A stretch of DNA of 64,000 bases from Cornus controversa (GCA_026545225.1 CM048850.1:24912297-24976296), one strand, 5' to 3'; counted from the stretch's first letter, positions 45,613-57,021 are shown. Notes: generated by a model not told the origin, from the sequence alone. Program-made: numbers and translations.

Positions 45613-47204
45613 TTTTTGTCTATGAACTGTGCATTTCGTGTTTGGTGGGATTTTAATTCGATTAGAAGTTGTATCTCAGTTCAATGAATGCCTCCTGATC
45701 ATTATGGAGTTAGTGGATGGAAACTTTGATGGAATTTTAAATTTTTGAAGAAGAACCCTAGAAATTCAAATTTGGGGATTTTTAATTTGATAAGTTTTTT
45801 GGTGAAGATTTTTACACTAGATTGTAGCCGAGATTAAAAGGAATAGATTGGTTTAAATTTTGTGCTATTTGAAGGTCGGAAAGTCGCTGGAAATGCGCAA
45901 GCACGCTGCTGGTATGCCTGCTGAAGAAGATGAGCATCACAGTGTAGCCTTCTCCGGTGGCCGGCAAAGACTGAAAAAGTGATGGTCCGGTCCCACTTGC
46001 CGAGCCCAACCTCTGGGCCCAGTCAAAAAATTTTAAGTAATTATTATTATTATTTTTAAATTATAGAAAATTAGGAAAAATATTTTAAATTACCAAAAAA
46101 TTTCAAAAAATTACCAAAAAAATAAAATGAGACCTTTTAGGACAGATTGTGCATGGAAACATAGGATAGGGCTAGATTTAGCTACACTTGTTGTATAATT
46201 TGCAATGTAGTCTTTTATATGTTGAATTTTCTTTTTATTGTTTATTTATTTTCTTTGTTGGTTTTTTTTGCAAGCATAAATGTACTTGGTTAATTGTTTG
46301 ATATTTAAATCAGTATGGAATTATATTAATTCGTTTGCTTTTATGGTATGTTTGTTTGATTGTATTTGTTTTATTCATGTGGCTATAGAGTTTTACATTA
46401 TATTAATTAGTATGCTTTTAAGTATGTTGAATTTTTATTTAAAGGAATATGGGAGGCATGTAAGGATTGTCAAATACCTAATAAGGTATTTAATATGTAT
46501 GTAAGGGATGAATGTCAGGATTGCCTAATACCTAATAAGGTATCTGTAAAACACGGAAGTAGGCATGTTAGAATTGCCTCATACCAATACGGTATTTATT
46601 TAATAAGTGTTCGGGCATGTATGGATTGCCTATGGATTAAACATAGGAAACATGTTCTATAATTTGTGTGATAACGGATGGGTTGGTACGGTGCATAGGG
46701 TGATTCTATTTTTGGATAGGGGTTAAATGAGAAAATGATATACGTATATATTTATACATTTTATTGTTCCTTATATAGAGGGTATGTTTATCAGTCCTCT
46801 ACTGGATGGTAGTAGAAGGAACTTGCTCGTGGGTTTAACTCACTTTGTTGATATTTCAAGTCTCAGGCTAGTTCCACCTCAAGGTTAAAGTTTCGTAGAG
46901 CATGACAGTTATCTGTTTTTACTAGAGTTCAATGTAGGGACTTAGTTCTTATCCATTTAGTATTTATGTTTGTTCTTCTTGGTTAAGGGGTCCTTGAGTT
47001 ATAGGATTTCCAAGTTGTATTGTTCAGACTCGTATTTTATTTATTTAATATTAGTTATCTCAGATAGATTTTTCTTTCGACATTTATTATTTCCTTTCTC
47101 TTGTCATTTGTATTCTGTGCTTGTGTGCTATCAGTTGTAGGTACTCCTTATGATTTATGTATGAAACTGACCATCTCATGCGTGAAACTATAGGGGGTAG
47201 TTTA
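44983..47204 (+). repeat. Tekay 3' LTR (about 2.2 kb)
   Basis: Begins TGTAATACCCC after the polypurine tract. Its second half matches the three 5' LTR pieces, and it ends near GGGGGTAGTTTA, a mutated form of the GGGGTATTTCA end at 31276-31286. It includes a (TA)n run at 45579-45610. The first kilobase has no partner upstream because the 5' LTR is truncated. Confidence 0.88.
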
Positions 47205-49119
47205 ACTACTTTCATCAGTAATAGCACTAGGTTTATAAAATTCGATGTGCGAAATAAAAATTCAACATACCTAAATTGAACTAAACTTGCTCACTCCATT
47301 TTGAGAAGTTAGTCCCATTGAGAATTGAAACAGATGTGACATGCAAATTAAGAGATGCAATAAAACAAACATAATAAGATAATATGCTCACAACATTATT
47401 GTTTTGAGTTAACAACACATATATTAAACTTTGGAATATAAATACGATGTATAACTGCGGTACTCGTTTGGGTAGTAACCATAAAATACTAATAATGATG
47501 CTTATATGTATTTATATATACAACTTCATTAAGTGATATATTATTTAATTAAATAGATAAGTTATCTTTGGATATCCTATTTCAAACAATTAAAAAATAC
47601 ATATAGCCCCATAATGTTTATTCAATAACTCAAAATTGATTCCCTTTAGGGAATTATTTTTCATGAGTAACTAAACCAAATACTCATGAATGCCATAACA
47701 AATCATGAGCATCAATAATTCATGTGTATTTTGTTGCCCACAATTAGAATGGAAGTTTTCAAACTACAAAATCTACAATTTACAAGTCTTAAAGAAAAAA
47801 AACACTCTTAGATGAAACCCCTTATACGTTGATGAAGAAGAAGAGGAGGAGAGAGAAGGCATAGAGAGCTTACTAATTTTAAAGTTTGATGATAGTAGAT
47901 AAATCCTCGCGAAGATCGCCAGAAACCCTTGATGAAACCCCTTCTATGATGGTGACAGAGAGAGACGAATATAGCGTATCTGATTTTTTTTCCTGGTTAA
48001 GTTTCATGAACCAGAAACGATGTCATTGGCACCTCTTTTCAATAAATTTTTTTTTTTCTAATAAAATAGATATTTTTTGACCAAAGAAAATGTCTTGTGC
48101 CAAATATTTTTATATTAAATATCTAAATAAGTTATTAAAATTTAAAATGATTTTTAATAAATAAATTTTAAAATTACTTTAGATTTTAAATAAACAATGA
48201 TATTATAAATATATATTTTTTGTATTTAGTTTATCAAATCTTAGTACAATTATCTCTAAATAGGTAATCAAATTATTTTATTTCTTTTTTAAATAATATC
48301 ATATATTTTCATAGTTTGATTATAAAATTGATGATTTGTGCTTATTGCAATTATCTCGTAAATTTTAATTTCATATGCATTTATGTTTATATCTTATGTA
48401 TTTTTACCTTACTCAAAAAACCCGAATTATCGAATGCAAAAAAATGTGGGTAGGTAGCTTAAAACAACTAGCATACATGACTTTGAGTTTTCTTATAAAA
48501 TTGTTTCCACAGAATATATAAGCACAATGCTTAAAACCTATCTTAGTGAAAATTTTCAGTATGTGCAATATTATTCATATGTTATTGTATATGTCTAATA
48601 TGATTCTAATTTATTAATAAATTATTAATTGGAGTAATTTGACTAATTTAATAATTAGAATTAAAAATCTATATGATATAATAATATGATATGCAAAATT
48701 CATCGAAAATATAATAATAGAAAAAATTAGAGAAAAAGTGACAAAAGTAATTTCCGTAGTAAATGCCATAGTATTTACTATGGAATTATTTCCGTCAAAA
48801 CTTTAATAATATAATAATAGGAAAAAATTAGTGTAAAGGTGACATAATTCTATTTCCGTAGTAAATATTAGGTATTTATATTTACTATGGAACAAATTTT
48901 CGTTTTGCTATGATATGATGAGAATGGGTTTGAGAGTGATATTGCGAGAGAATGGGTTTTTGGTAAATTGTGTAAGGCTCAGTCGCCGAGGCAAGGTTAA
49001 TGTAATATTTTAGAGTGAGAGTGTGAAAGCCAAAATTTCCTGGAGTGGGAATTAATAAATTAACGACATTTACTATAAAGTGGAAACAAAATTATAATAA
49101 TATAAAAAATAGAGTTAAA
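47205..49119. other. Intergenic AT-rich sequence; one local tandem duplication
   Basis: No gene recognised. At about 48722-48905 a roughly 110-base segment is duplicated in tandem (shared cores AATAATAG, AAAAAATTAG and TTTCCGTAGTAAAT, with TTTACTATGGAA). Short frames encode nothing recognisable. Confidence 0.5.
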
Positions 49120-49129
49120 TGCCTTTGTT

Positions 49130-49693
49130 TTGTCCAACAATTTCAAAAAAATAGTATTCGCGACCAAAACATTTTGGTCGTTAAAATGCTCATAATTTGC
49201 AACCAAAGATTACTTTGGTCGCAAATAAAAAAACAGTATTCATGACAAAAAAAAAAAAAAATTTAGTTGTTAATACTCCCATAATTGTATTTCGGAAATT
49301 CAAACAATTTGTATATGAAGTATAGGTAATTACAAGGAGGGGATGGTACAGAAACCAACCCAAAGCAAGGACAACCCCAAGCCATAACATTACAAAGAAG
49401 AAAACCTTAGGCTGAAGTCCAAAACAAGAAGCCCTCAAAGGCGTAAAGCACTGACAAGCCTAAACCATAACACTACAAAAGAAAAAACATTAGGCTGAAG
49501 CCCAGAACAAGAAGCCTTCAAAGGCCTAAAGCAAGATGAATAGCGAATACTAATGACATCAATTTGCTGTTAGTAGTAGAACAATCTTTGAGGAGACCAA
49601 GAGAGAGCTTTGATGTTATAGCTCAAAAAAACTATTTTTTTGAGTTTGGTCGCAAAAAAATTGGTCACAAACAAACTGATTTGTTGTAGTGTA
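49130..49693. mobile_element. CACTA-type transposon end (remnant)
   Basis: The right end TTTGTTGTAGTG (49682-49693) is the inverse of the CACTACAACAAA terminus of CACTA elements. Subterminal repeats around TTTGGTCGCAAA occur in both orientations (49163-49177, 49195-49220, 49650-49665), as expected for CACTA subterminal regions. The matching left terminus was not found, and no transposase is present, so this is a truncated or deleted copy. Confidence 0.5.
49355..49540. repeat. Tandem direct repeat, about 83-bp unit, two copies
   Basis: CATAACATTACAAA...TTAGGCTGAAGTCCAAAACA (about 49383) recurs as CATAACACTACAAA...TTAGGCTGAAGCCCAGAACA (about 49467). Both continue through AAGAAGCC and TCAAAGGC to TAAAGCA. 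It lies inside the CACTA-like remnant. Confidence 0.8.
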
Positions 49694-49823
49694 GACAGGT
49701 GTATAGCAAACTCATCGGATAAAAATATCATATGATGACTATGAAGAGGATTGCGGAGTGTATCTTCTGCCGATAAGTTCATTTCGTCTGCTTCTCCATC
49801 TGGTTCTTATTCTATAAGTCACA
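49694..49823 (+). pseudogene. LINE remnant, part 1 (left of hAT insertion)
   Basis: Short frame ending DKFISSASPSGSYSISH directly before the hAT, matching the SGxYS motif ahead of the zinc-binding domain in plant L1-type LINE polyproteins. The coding text resumes at 51396. Confidence 0.5.
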
Positions 49824-51395
49824 CAGGGCTGGCTGGTGCTTTAGACGACTTAGGCCCGAGGCCCGAGCCAATAGAAGGCAAAAAAAAAATTCTTGTATTA
49901 TAAAACTTTCTAAAAAAGAATTTAATCTACTATTATTAGACTTATTTTAAAATAAATTATCTTATTATTAAACCGTAACTAATATGGTAATTTCTTAAAA
50001 AAATTCTCTCTCCTCTCAGTATCCTAGCCGAAATATTATATTTAATATATACTAACACTAACCGTTGCACTAACCAAGAATTTTAGGAAATTGAAAAACT
50101 TTCCATCTTCTATTAACTTTTTTTTTTTTCCTTTACACGTTTTTGACTTTTTTTCTTTTTCTGCAACGTTTATCTTTTTATTTTTTCACGGACTTTCAAA
50201 TCTCCATCTTTCTCTTCTCTCAATCTCTCATTGCAACATATTTTTCTTCTCCACTTATCACAACCATAAAATTATTGAAAGATTTTAAGCTACTATCTAC
50301 AAAATAATTGAAGGAGCATTATAGTGGATTTTTCTAATATGAGGTTATATTGTTCTTTAATTTAAATTATTTTTTAGTCTTATTATTTTTTGTTGGCATA
50401 AAATTGTATATTTTATTTGTAATTATTGTTATTTATATTATTGGAATTTGGATATCAGAATATCAAAATATGTCTACTAGAAAGTATGAATCGGGATATG
50501 AAAAACTTAAAGAGAAAAGAACAATAAATAAAGTAATTCAATCTCAAAAAGGAGCTATTGATAAATTTGTTAACCCTAATAATGAAACAGCAAAAAAATT
50601 AAGCGAAAATTCTACAAAAGAACAACAAAGTCATCTAAAAGAAATAGAAGATTGTACAACAATGAAAGAATAAGATATTAGTTACTTGATTCATAATGAT
50701 AATCAAACGTGTGATAAGAAAATTCTTTATGAAGAACATAAAAAAAAATTGGAAGAAAGTGAAACAAGTAAAAAAAAATGATGTTAATCAAAAATCATAT
50801 TCAATTCCCACAAATATCTATGATCCTGGACAATGGAAAAATATTGATACAAAAGTAAGAGATTTATTAGTAGAAAGTGGTCCAATTAGATATAATGATT
50901 TCAATTTTCCTAAAAATGAAAACGTGACGAGTCTTCTGATATTGATGGTTTAGATTTATTTTCAAAATTAAAAATTTTAAAAGAAATTTTATAAATAGAA
51001 ACAAATACTCCAATTGAAATGTTAAATTATATAAAAAAAACTGGATTCTTTTCCAAATGCATGCATTGCTTACAGAATATTATTGACAATACATGTAACT
51101 ATTCTGCAGCAAAAATGAGTTTTTTAAAGTTGAAATTGATAAAATCATATCTAAGATCAACTACGTCACATGAAAGATTAAATGGACTCACTATATTATC
51201 TATTGAAAAAGATATTTTAACAAAACTTTAATACAAGAATCTTATTAGTAACTTTGCATCTCAAAAAACAAGAAAAATAATTTTTAAATAAGTATTATTA
51301 ATTATTTTTTAATATTAATATATTAAATATTAAAAGGCCCCTTTTATAATTTTTAAAAAATGCCTAAGGCCTCAAATTATGTTAAGCCGCCCCTG
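49824..51395 (+). mobile_element. hAT transposon, internally deleted (1.57 kb)
   Basis: Ends CAGGGCTGGCT (49824) and, inverted, CAGGGGCGGCT (51395), with a second matching subterminal block around CTTAGGCC / GGCCTTAGGC. These are the termini of the TTF-type-finger (Tip100-like) hAT group. Flanks RGYCACAC (49817-49824 versus 51395-51402) fit an 8-bp duplication with two mismatches. The insert splits a LINE frame. Coding parts are only the N- and C-terminal pieces of the transposase. Confidence 0.8.
50470..51230 (+). pseudogene. hAT transposase with the catalytic middle deleted
   Basis: N-terminal part from ATG 50470: RKYESGYEKLKEKRTINKVI then QSQKGAIDKF, the normal start of TTF-type zinc-finger hAT proteins. 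In another frame follows IYDPGQWKNIDTKVRDLLVE near 50818 and FNFPKNEN near 50902. At about 50925 it jumps to the C-terminal region: LFSKLKILKEIL, NYIKKTGFFSKC, then the hAT dimerisation domain MSFLKLKLIKSYLRSTTSHE (51115-51175) and RLNGLTILSIEKDILTKL to 51230. The TTF finger and the whole DDE/RNase H-like core, probably several hundred residues, are missing. It cannot encode an active transposase; the remaining dimerisation domain could in principle interfere with one. Confidence 0.82.
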
Positions 51396-51975
51396 GCCAC
51401 ACGATTGACTTTCTAACTCCATCACCTCCCCTTTGTCAACTGGTACAAACTTATTTGGCACCTCCAACCATTCCCAGAATCAAGATGATATTTTGGAGGC
51501 CGTGTAATCTAAGCTCCCCGCCAATCACAAGAGATGCTATGCTCGATTCGATATCCCAAATTACATGACTTGGAATCACATTCCCATCTATTCCTTAACT
51601 GTGAGTTGTCATCCCACATTTGGAGAGTAATCCAAGTAAAATGTCATTTCTTCTCCAACATCTCCAATTGGACTCAATTGACTCTTTGGACCTCTCACCA
51701 CTGGAAAGCCAACAATCTAGTGAACTTGGTTCGCAGATTGAGTCTCTCAACTATGGTGTACCACCTCTGGGAAGAGTGCAATGCTAGAGTTAACAGGGGC
51801 AAGTGCTCATCTCAAAGGGCTGTTCTTGCTCGTATATGTGATTCAATATCTACTATTCCTAGTCTGCGATGTTTTAAGGACAATGTGGCCTCTCATTCTC
51901 TCCTCTCAGACTGGAATGTCTCTCCATCCCAATGTCGTCCCCCTCCGCAACTGCCAGATTGAAATTAATGGAGCC
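51396..51975 (+). pseudogene. LINE (L1-type) 3' coding end with RVT zinc-binding domain
   Basis: One frame with stops near 51411, 51483 and 51507 before the open part. Motifs: NWYKLIWHLQPFPES near 51438, HSHLFLNCELSSHIWRVI near 51580-51635 (the His/Cys zinc-binding part), then LWEECNARVNRG near 51765-51800. This is the C-terminus found in plant LINE reverse transcriptases. The 5' part is missing, apart from the short piece left of the hAT. Confidence 0.78.
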
Positions 51976-52081
51976 TAGTGCTCCTGCTCGGCAACTATGC
52001 CTGTTGACCGAAGGTTTTTTTAACATCTGTTACTTTTGGATATTCAATAGTGGGGCACATTGCCCAGGGTTATTTTATTTT

Positions 52082-53600
52082 GGGCAAATTACATTTGGTC
52101 CCCTTGAGGCATCCACTATCGGTAGTTTTTGGTTGACTTTGGTCAATAAAATGCTACAATGACTAAACTACCCTACTTATGCACTGTACTTATCCAAGAT
52201 TTATTTACTCCGCCTCCCAAACACCCCTCCACCACATTATCCAAACACCACCACAACCTACGACAGTAGCAACCACCCAAACACCACCACCACCACCACA
52301 ACCTACAGAAGCAACAACCACCACCGTTCATCATCAGCCAACAAAACCAATGTTCGTTGCCACTATCCATTACATCTATATATGCATAAACAAGAAATTA
52401 TTTTTTTTTTAAAATCCAAAATCTATCCTTGATTTGTGTGTGTGTGAAAGAGAGATGATATATATATATATATATAGACACCTGTCAAAAAAAGGTGTTA
52501 ATGGGAGAAATGGGTGACTTCCATGTAATGGGGATGCTCAAGCTGACCATTTTGGTAGAGGTAATACACAACTTGAACTTTTCTGAAAGTAGGTGGCTTC
52601 ACCAACGCATCGTCCTTGGCTGCACACATAGTTTGGCCTTGTCTGGACTCGTGATGGTCTCTCTGCATCTTCTCCCTCTAACATCCATATTCTTCTCTCT
52701 GCAGCTGCTTAATTTCTCTTTTAGCTCCTTTGTCATTGAAGATCAAAATCTCTCTCTCTCTCGCCTTTTGTCGTTGAAAATGAAATTTAACCAATCCTTT
52801 GATCGCCACTGTAGCATCTACACCAACGACCACTTTTGCCGCCAATGATTTGGGCTGGGTCAGAAACAATGACTTTGACATTGATTGCACGTGGAGAGAC
52901 AACTGTGGAGTTGATTTGAGAGGCGACAAGTTAGGGTTTTGAAATCAAATTAGGTTTTTGAAATTGCAAACTCAAATTAGGGCTCTAATAGTGTGAGTGG
53001 TGGCTATGGGGATTTTACTGCAAATGGTGGCAGTTGGGTTGGTCTTTGGCAGAGAGAGGCGGCAGCGTTGGCAGCCAACGATGGTGGTTGGGTTGGTCTT
53101 TAACGCCGCCGAGTCGGCCTCGAACCTTTGCTATGTTGTCAACTTCTTCGAGAGTGACAAACTTCTCTCTCATGGTGGTGTGTTGTGGGTCACAAGCTTG
53201 CAGTGTTGTGTTTTGCTACAGCGGGAAATATGGTGTTTAGTGGATCGGCTGATTCGAAGATATGCGTGTGGAGGAGGAAGAGGAACATATGTGTGTGTCG
53301 GTGTTGACGGGTCACACCGGGCCGGTAAAGTGCTTGGAGGTGGAGGAAGATACCAGCGATGACAAAGAGGCGGTGAATCGGTTGAGACGCGGTGGCAGAG
53401 GAAGGATCTTATGCTTACAAGGATTAGGGCTAAATTGTAGAAGGGCATTTTGGACATTTTTTTGCTACTGTTTGCATGATGTAAGCTAACAATGACACGG
53501 AGGACTAAAGTGATGTATGGTTTCAAACTTCAGGGGTGCAAAAGTCTATAAGGAAACGTGAAGGGATATATATCTCAGGAGGTCAAAATGTAATTTGTCC
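52082..53600 (+). mobile_element. Pack-MULE-like element (1.5 kb) carrying a WD40 gene fragment
   Basis: Inverted ends of at least 27 bases: left GGGCAAATTACATTTGGTCC, right (inverted) GGACAAATTACATTTTGACC, both followed by a CCT(T)GAG motif. The flanks TTTTATTTT (52073-52081) and TATTATTTT (53601-53609) form a 9-bp duplication with one mismatch. No transposase inside. The interior contains Pro/Thr-rich low-complexity text, a (TA)n run at 52459-52476 and, at 53160-53400, a fragment of a host WD40 gene. The ends resemble, but differ from, those of the MULE at 14245-20409. Confidence 0.72.
53160..53400 (+). pseudogene. Captured fragment of a WD40-repeat gene (JINGUBANG-like)
   Basis: Frame 1 from about 53186: [20 protein letters not shown], continuing [13 protein letters not shown] to about 53283. 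After a one-base-type shift, frame 2 continues [20 protein letters not shown] to about 53350, and then degenerates. GHxxAVLC, SGSAD and ICVWRR are the end of one WD40 blade; [12 protein letters not shown] is the start of the next. The wording is that of the plant JINGUBANG-type WD40 family, which acts as a scaffold in signalling. Only one to two of seven blades are present, so no function is expected as a protein. Its position between MULE-like TIRs indicates transduplication. Confidence 0.7.
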
Positions 53601-54535
53601 TATTATTTTCGCTTCCTTGGCTTGTATAGTTTGGGCTTCTTAGACTTTGTCCAATGGGTCTCCATGTAATTATTTCTTCATATATATATATATATATATA
53701 GATTTGCTTAACCTTTTGAAAAAAAACACACTAAGCACAAATTTCTGCTTGAAGAGTTATCTTCTGGATGTCATTTTTTATATGTCTTTTTGTGCTTGAA
53801 GTATCGTTACATTTTGTGGTCTTGGTGCCTTGTTCCGTTGCCTAGGAAGCCCCCTACTGCTGATCCCTCTCCGCTTTCAGTCTACTTACACGAGTGATGG
53901 GTTGTCTTTCTTTGATTCATTTCAACATATGGGTATTGATCCCTCCTTTTTTTTCTTTTTTCTTTTTTCTTTTTATGGGAAGATAAAGGGTAAGTAATAA
54001 ATTGAGTATTTACCTCGTTTGTTTCTCCTTTATTGTTGGACTTTTAAAAAAATTGAAAGTTCAGTTACAAAAGCTCCTTTCTAATATCTAATTTTTGAAA
54101 AAGGTACGTTGACCGTGTGAACCATAAATACGTAACGTACACGTGTGATGGCATTTTGGTTCGGAATGGAGTTAATTTAAAGAGTCAAAGGAGTAGAATG
54201 AAAAAAAAGAAATATATATATATATATATCTGCTGATTGTACCCATTTCGATCACACCAGCCAATCATCCAAATACACAGTAACTAACACTTTAATCCTT
54301 ACACGGAGGCTTCGGAAGTGCACGCCACCCTCCATCTCCGTGTAAACTTTCCGTCTCCTCTCTCTCTCTCTCTCTAAAACAAAAGAGAGTCGTCCATGCT
54401 TCTCTCTCAAGTCAAGAGTATTCATGCTATTAGTACTCTGCATATATAATGTATACATATTGCTATCGGTATGTGCCTTCAAATGTCATGTACTATACAT
54501 ATATATACGGAGAGAATTTGTAGAATGAGAGAGAG
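53601..54535. other. Intergenic, probable upstream region of the first GH9 exon
   Basis: No ORF. It contains (TA)n runs at 53682-53700 and 54214-54229, a (TC)n run at 54356-54375 and a GA-rich stretch right before the ATG at 54536. A TATA-like ATATATATA at 54498-54507 lies about 30 bases upstream of the ATG. Confidence 0.4.
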
Positions 54536-54739
54536 ATGATAATGATAATGATGATGATGAGGTTGGTATTGGTGAATATGATGGTATTGAATAAGGTGGT
54601 GGGTTCACTACAAGATTATGGAGACGCATTGTCCAAAAGCATTTTGTTCTATGAAGGCCAAAGGTCCGGCAAGCTACCTCCTACTCAGCGTCTGACTTGG
54701 AGGAAAGACTCAGCTCTTTGCGATGGCTCTGATGTTAAT
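54536..54739 (+). CDS. Duplicate first exon of GH9 endoglucanase (exon 1a)
   Basis: ATG 54536 gives a Met-rich hydrophobic signal peptide (residues 1-25) followed by [20 protein letters not shown], then [20 protein letters not shown] and VN. This is the N-terminus of a plant GH9 cellulase and closely matches exon 1 at 57675-57875. Codon 68 is followed by GCAAGT, a recognised GC-type donor, in phase 0, exactly as in exon 1b. No further GH9 exon occurs before 57675. It is therefore either an alternative first exon of the downstream gene, about 5.4 kb from the shared exon 2, or a leftover of a tandem duplication. The frame is intact. As in exon 1b, the donor is followed by a (CT)n run. Confidence 0.75.
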
Positions 54740-54743
54740 GCAA

Positions 54744-54780
<37 letters not shown>

Positions 54781-55071
54781 TCACAGTCACAGTTGTTTAA
54801 TGGTTTATTTGTCGTTGAAACATGCTGGTGGTACTGTACATCATATGTTGGTTCGTTTTATTTTATTTTATTTTTCCTTTTTCTTTTGAAATTTGTTGGT
54901 ACATGGTGAAGAAAGTGTTGCATTTCCTAATAGAACCAAAGCCCTTCCCTACCTTGATTGAATCAAATGAAAGTAAATTACTATGAGGCTCTCTAGTACC
55001 CAAGATATATACTACAATTCTTTAGTGGAAAATTGTTTTCGAAGCGAAACACTTCACCATTAAATAATCGA

Positions 55072-55312
55072 CAATGCTTATCTATTCACCAGGTGAGTCA
55101 TCCTGACCGCTGATGTGTTCCAATAAAAAATGAACACATCAGCTTTAATTACAAAATTAAATTTAAAATGTAATAAATACGTATAATAAATGAGATTGGC
55201 CTCATTTATTATATTTATTTATTACACTTTAAAACTGATGTGTTCATTTTTTATTTGAACACATCAACGGTTAGGAGGGCTCACCTACACACTGGTGAGT
55301 AGATAAGTATTG
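55072..55312. mobile_element. Foldback MITE (241 bp)
   Basis: Almost entirely self-complementary. CAATGCTTATCTATTCACCA from 55072 pairs with the inverted end at 55312, followed by GAACACATCAG modules and TAATAAATGAG arms around a short centre near 55190. It could form a stem of about 110 base pairs. No clear target duplication and no coding. It lies between the two GH9 first exons. Confidence 0.85.
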
Positions 55313-55832
55313 TAATGAAACACAAATATATAAAAATTAATAGAAAATAATAAGATAAATATATAAAATCAGTAAAAAATAATAAGATGAGATCACGTGG
55401 GACTGGCCCATCAACCATTCACAAAACACTGGGCTTTAAGCTCAGGCCCAAACTAGGGGGAAAACCATCTAGTAACATTTTTTCTTAAAAGGTGACCGTT
55501 GCTACGAGTTGGTAATGGGCGGTACTTAAAATAGTGTCGTGCATGTTGTGAATGCGCGATTAGATTTATCGGTGTATTGTACATATTCTTTTAAAATTGA
55601 AGAGTCTCGTCAATTAAATTTTTTTTTTATTATCGTAAAATAATAAAATAAAAATTGTATTGGATGAAATTTTTAAATACACTAATACTTATGTGATATT
55701 TAATAATTTTTCCCTTGATACAAGGTCTCTAATCCCGTTATCTTAGTATCCATATGTCTATTGGTTGCCATGTTTAACATGATTTAGTCGGTCCATTTTG
55801 GTCCACATGAGTGGCATTGCTCTTTCTCAGTT

Positions 55833-55872
<40 letters not shown>
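55313..55872. other. Intergenic between two MITEs, nothing coding
   Basis: AT-rich text with no recognised frame. It ends in a (TA)n run (55837-55872) into which the next element is inserted. Confidence 0.45.
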
Positions 55873-55875
<3 letters not shown>

Positions 55876-57018
55876 AGCTGATATTGGCACTCCGCCAATA
55901 TCTTCTGGCACTCCACTCCTATATTTTTGTAAAGTAAAATTATAAAAGTAATTCTATGTTATACCATTTTAGTCCTTCTAATTCAAGACTCAATTTTTAT
56001 TTTATTTTATTTTTCTTAAAAAAAAAGCTTTTTTAACTTTTTTACTTTAGGTTTACAATATAACAATCCATTTATTACCACCCAAATATTATAGTTTAGA
56101 CATTTTTCAATTGAAACTTGTTGTTCGTGTCACTATTCTATATAACTCAAAGAATCCAAAATTTGAAATATTCTATTTTTACTCACCAAACGTGTAATTT
56201 ATTTTCCATGTGTCTTATTTATAAAATAACATAAATTAAAATTTTAAAACATACCATCAATTTGTGAACAAACAAAATAGAAAGGAGGAGAAAATAAAAG
56301 GCAAACGAAGAAAAATATCATATTAATTTTTTTATTTTTATCTTTTGAAATTTTGGTGCAAAGACTCCTTAGTTAAATTAAGACAACTACAATTGAAAAA
56401 ATATTTCATAGAGTCATGTTTTTCTTTTTTCATCTTTTAATTTCTAAAAGTTCTCTATTAAAATAAAAAAGATTTCCTTAGTTTTTTTAAAGAACTATAT
56501 ATCATAATTTTTATTCAAGTGAAATTAAACTTCCTTTTGATTTTAAATATAATTAATTTTTTTTCAAATAGGTTTTATTCATTGATATAATGTTTGTTTC
56601 CAACTCAAATACATTTTTAATATTTCTCTAGGTAATTTATTATTAACAATTTCTTCCCAACTTATCTAATGATGTAACTTTTATTATCCGAATCACATAC
56701 ATTTGATTGATACTCTCTAAATCATTATATTGGATCCTAAACTCTTTTACTTCTAAAAATAAATATTGATAAATTGATTCAACATGAAAAAATAATATTT
56801 TTAAAATCAACGAAGAAGTATTTTCACATAAAAAAAAAATGTGAGAGAGAATTTGCAATTTGGAGTTAAGAATTCTAACATTATCAAATAAGGCCTATTA
56901 GGGAATTAAAAATAAAAGAATCAAATATTGTATAGTAGAGGGATACCTTTGTAATTGTACTTTACAAAAATGTGGAAGTGAAGTGCCAGAGGATATTGGT
57001 GGAGTGCCAATATCAGCT

Positions 57019-57021
<3 letters not shown>
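55873..57021. mobile_element. TIR element of the (TA)n-flanked family, copy B (1.15 kb)
   Basis: TIRs of at least 50 bases: GGGAGCTGATATTGGCACTC at 55873 and its inverse ending at 57021, with continued matching through CAATATC and CACT to TTTTTGTAAAGT. The interior is AT-rich without transposase. Both sides are pure (TA)n (55837-55872 and 57022-57074), so it sits inside a microsatellite; the target duplication is indistinguishable from TA repeats. Copy A at 1580-2446 shares the right end and an internal block. The TIR start resembles that of the element at 9645-10305 (GAGGTGATATTCGCACTC), so the two families may be related. Confidence 0.85.

Larger units (their letters stand above)
13845..47204 (+). 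mobile_element. Ty3/gypsy element, Tekay/Del-type, with three nested insertions
   Basis: One old chromoviral gypsy element spread over 33 kb. Its parts are the 5' LTR in three pieces (13845-14244, 20410-20583, 30624-31286), an initiator-Met-type PBS (31289-31300), gag (31460-31687, resuming at 40658), pol (about 41600-44945), a polypurine tract (44970-44982) and the 3' LTR (44983-47204). The insertions, a MULE (14245-20409), a SIRE-type copia (20584-30623) and an Athila-type element (31693-40652), account for about 25 kb. The 5' LTR lacks the first kilobase present in the 3' LTR, so the left end is truncated and no target duplication of the whole element can be read. Numerous stops show it is inactive. 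Confidence 0.9.

Noticed and set aside
47886..48080. Small plus-strand frame in the intergenic region right of the Tekay element
   Set aside because: No motif, no homologous frame elsewhere, and it ends in a T-run.
52179..52412. Thr/Pro/Gln-rich frame in the Pack-MULE-like element
   Set aside because: Low-complexity CCACCA-type sequence, no homology recognised, open on both strands.
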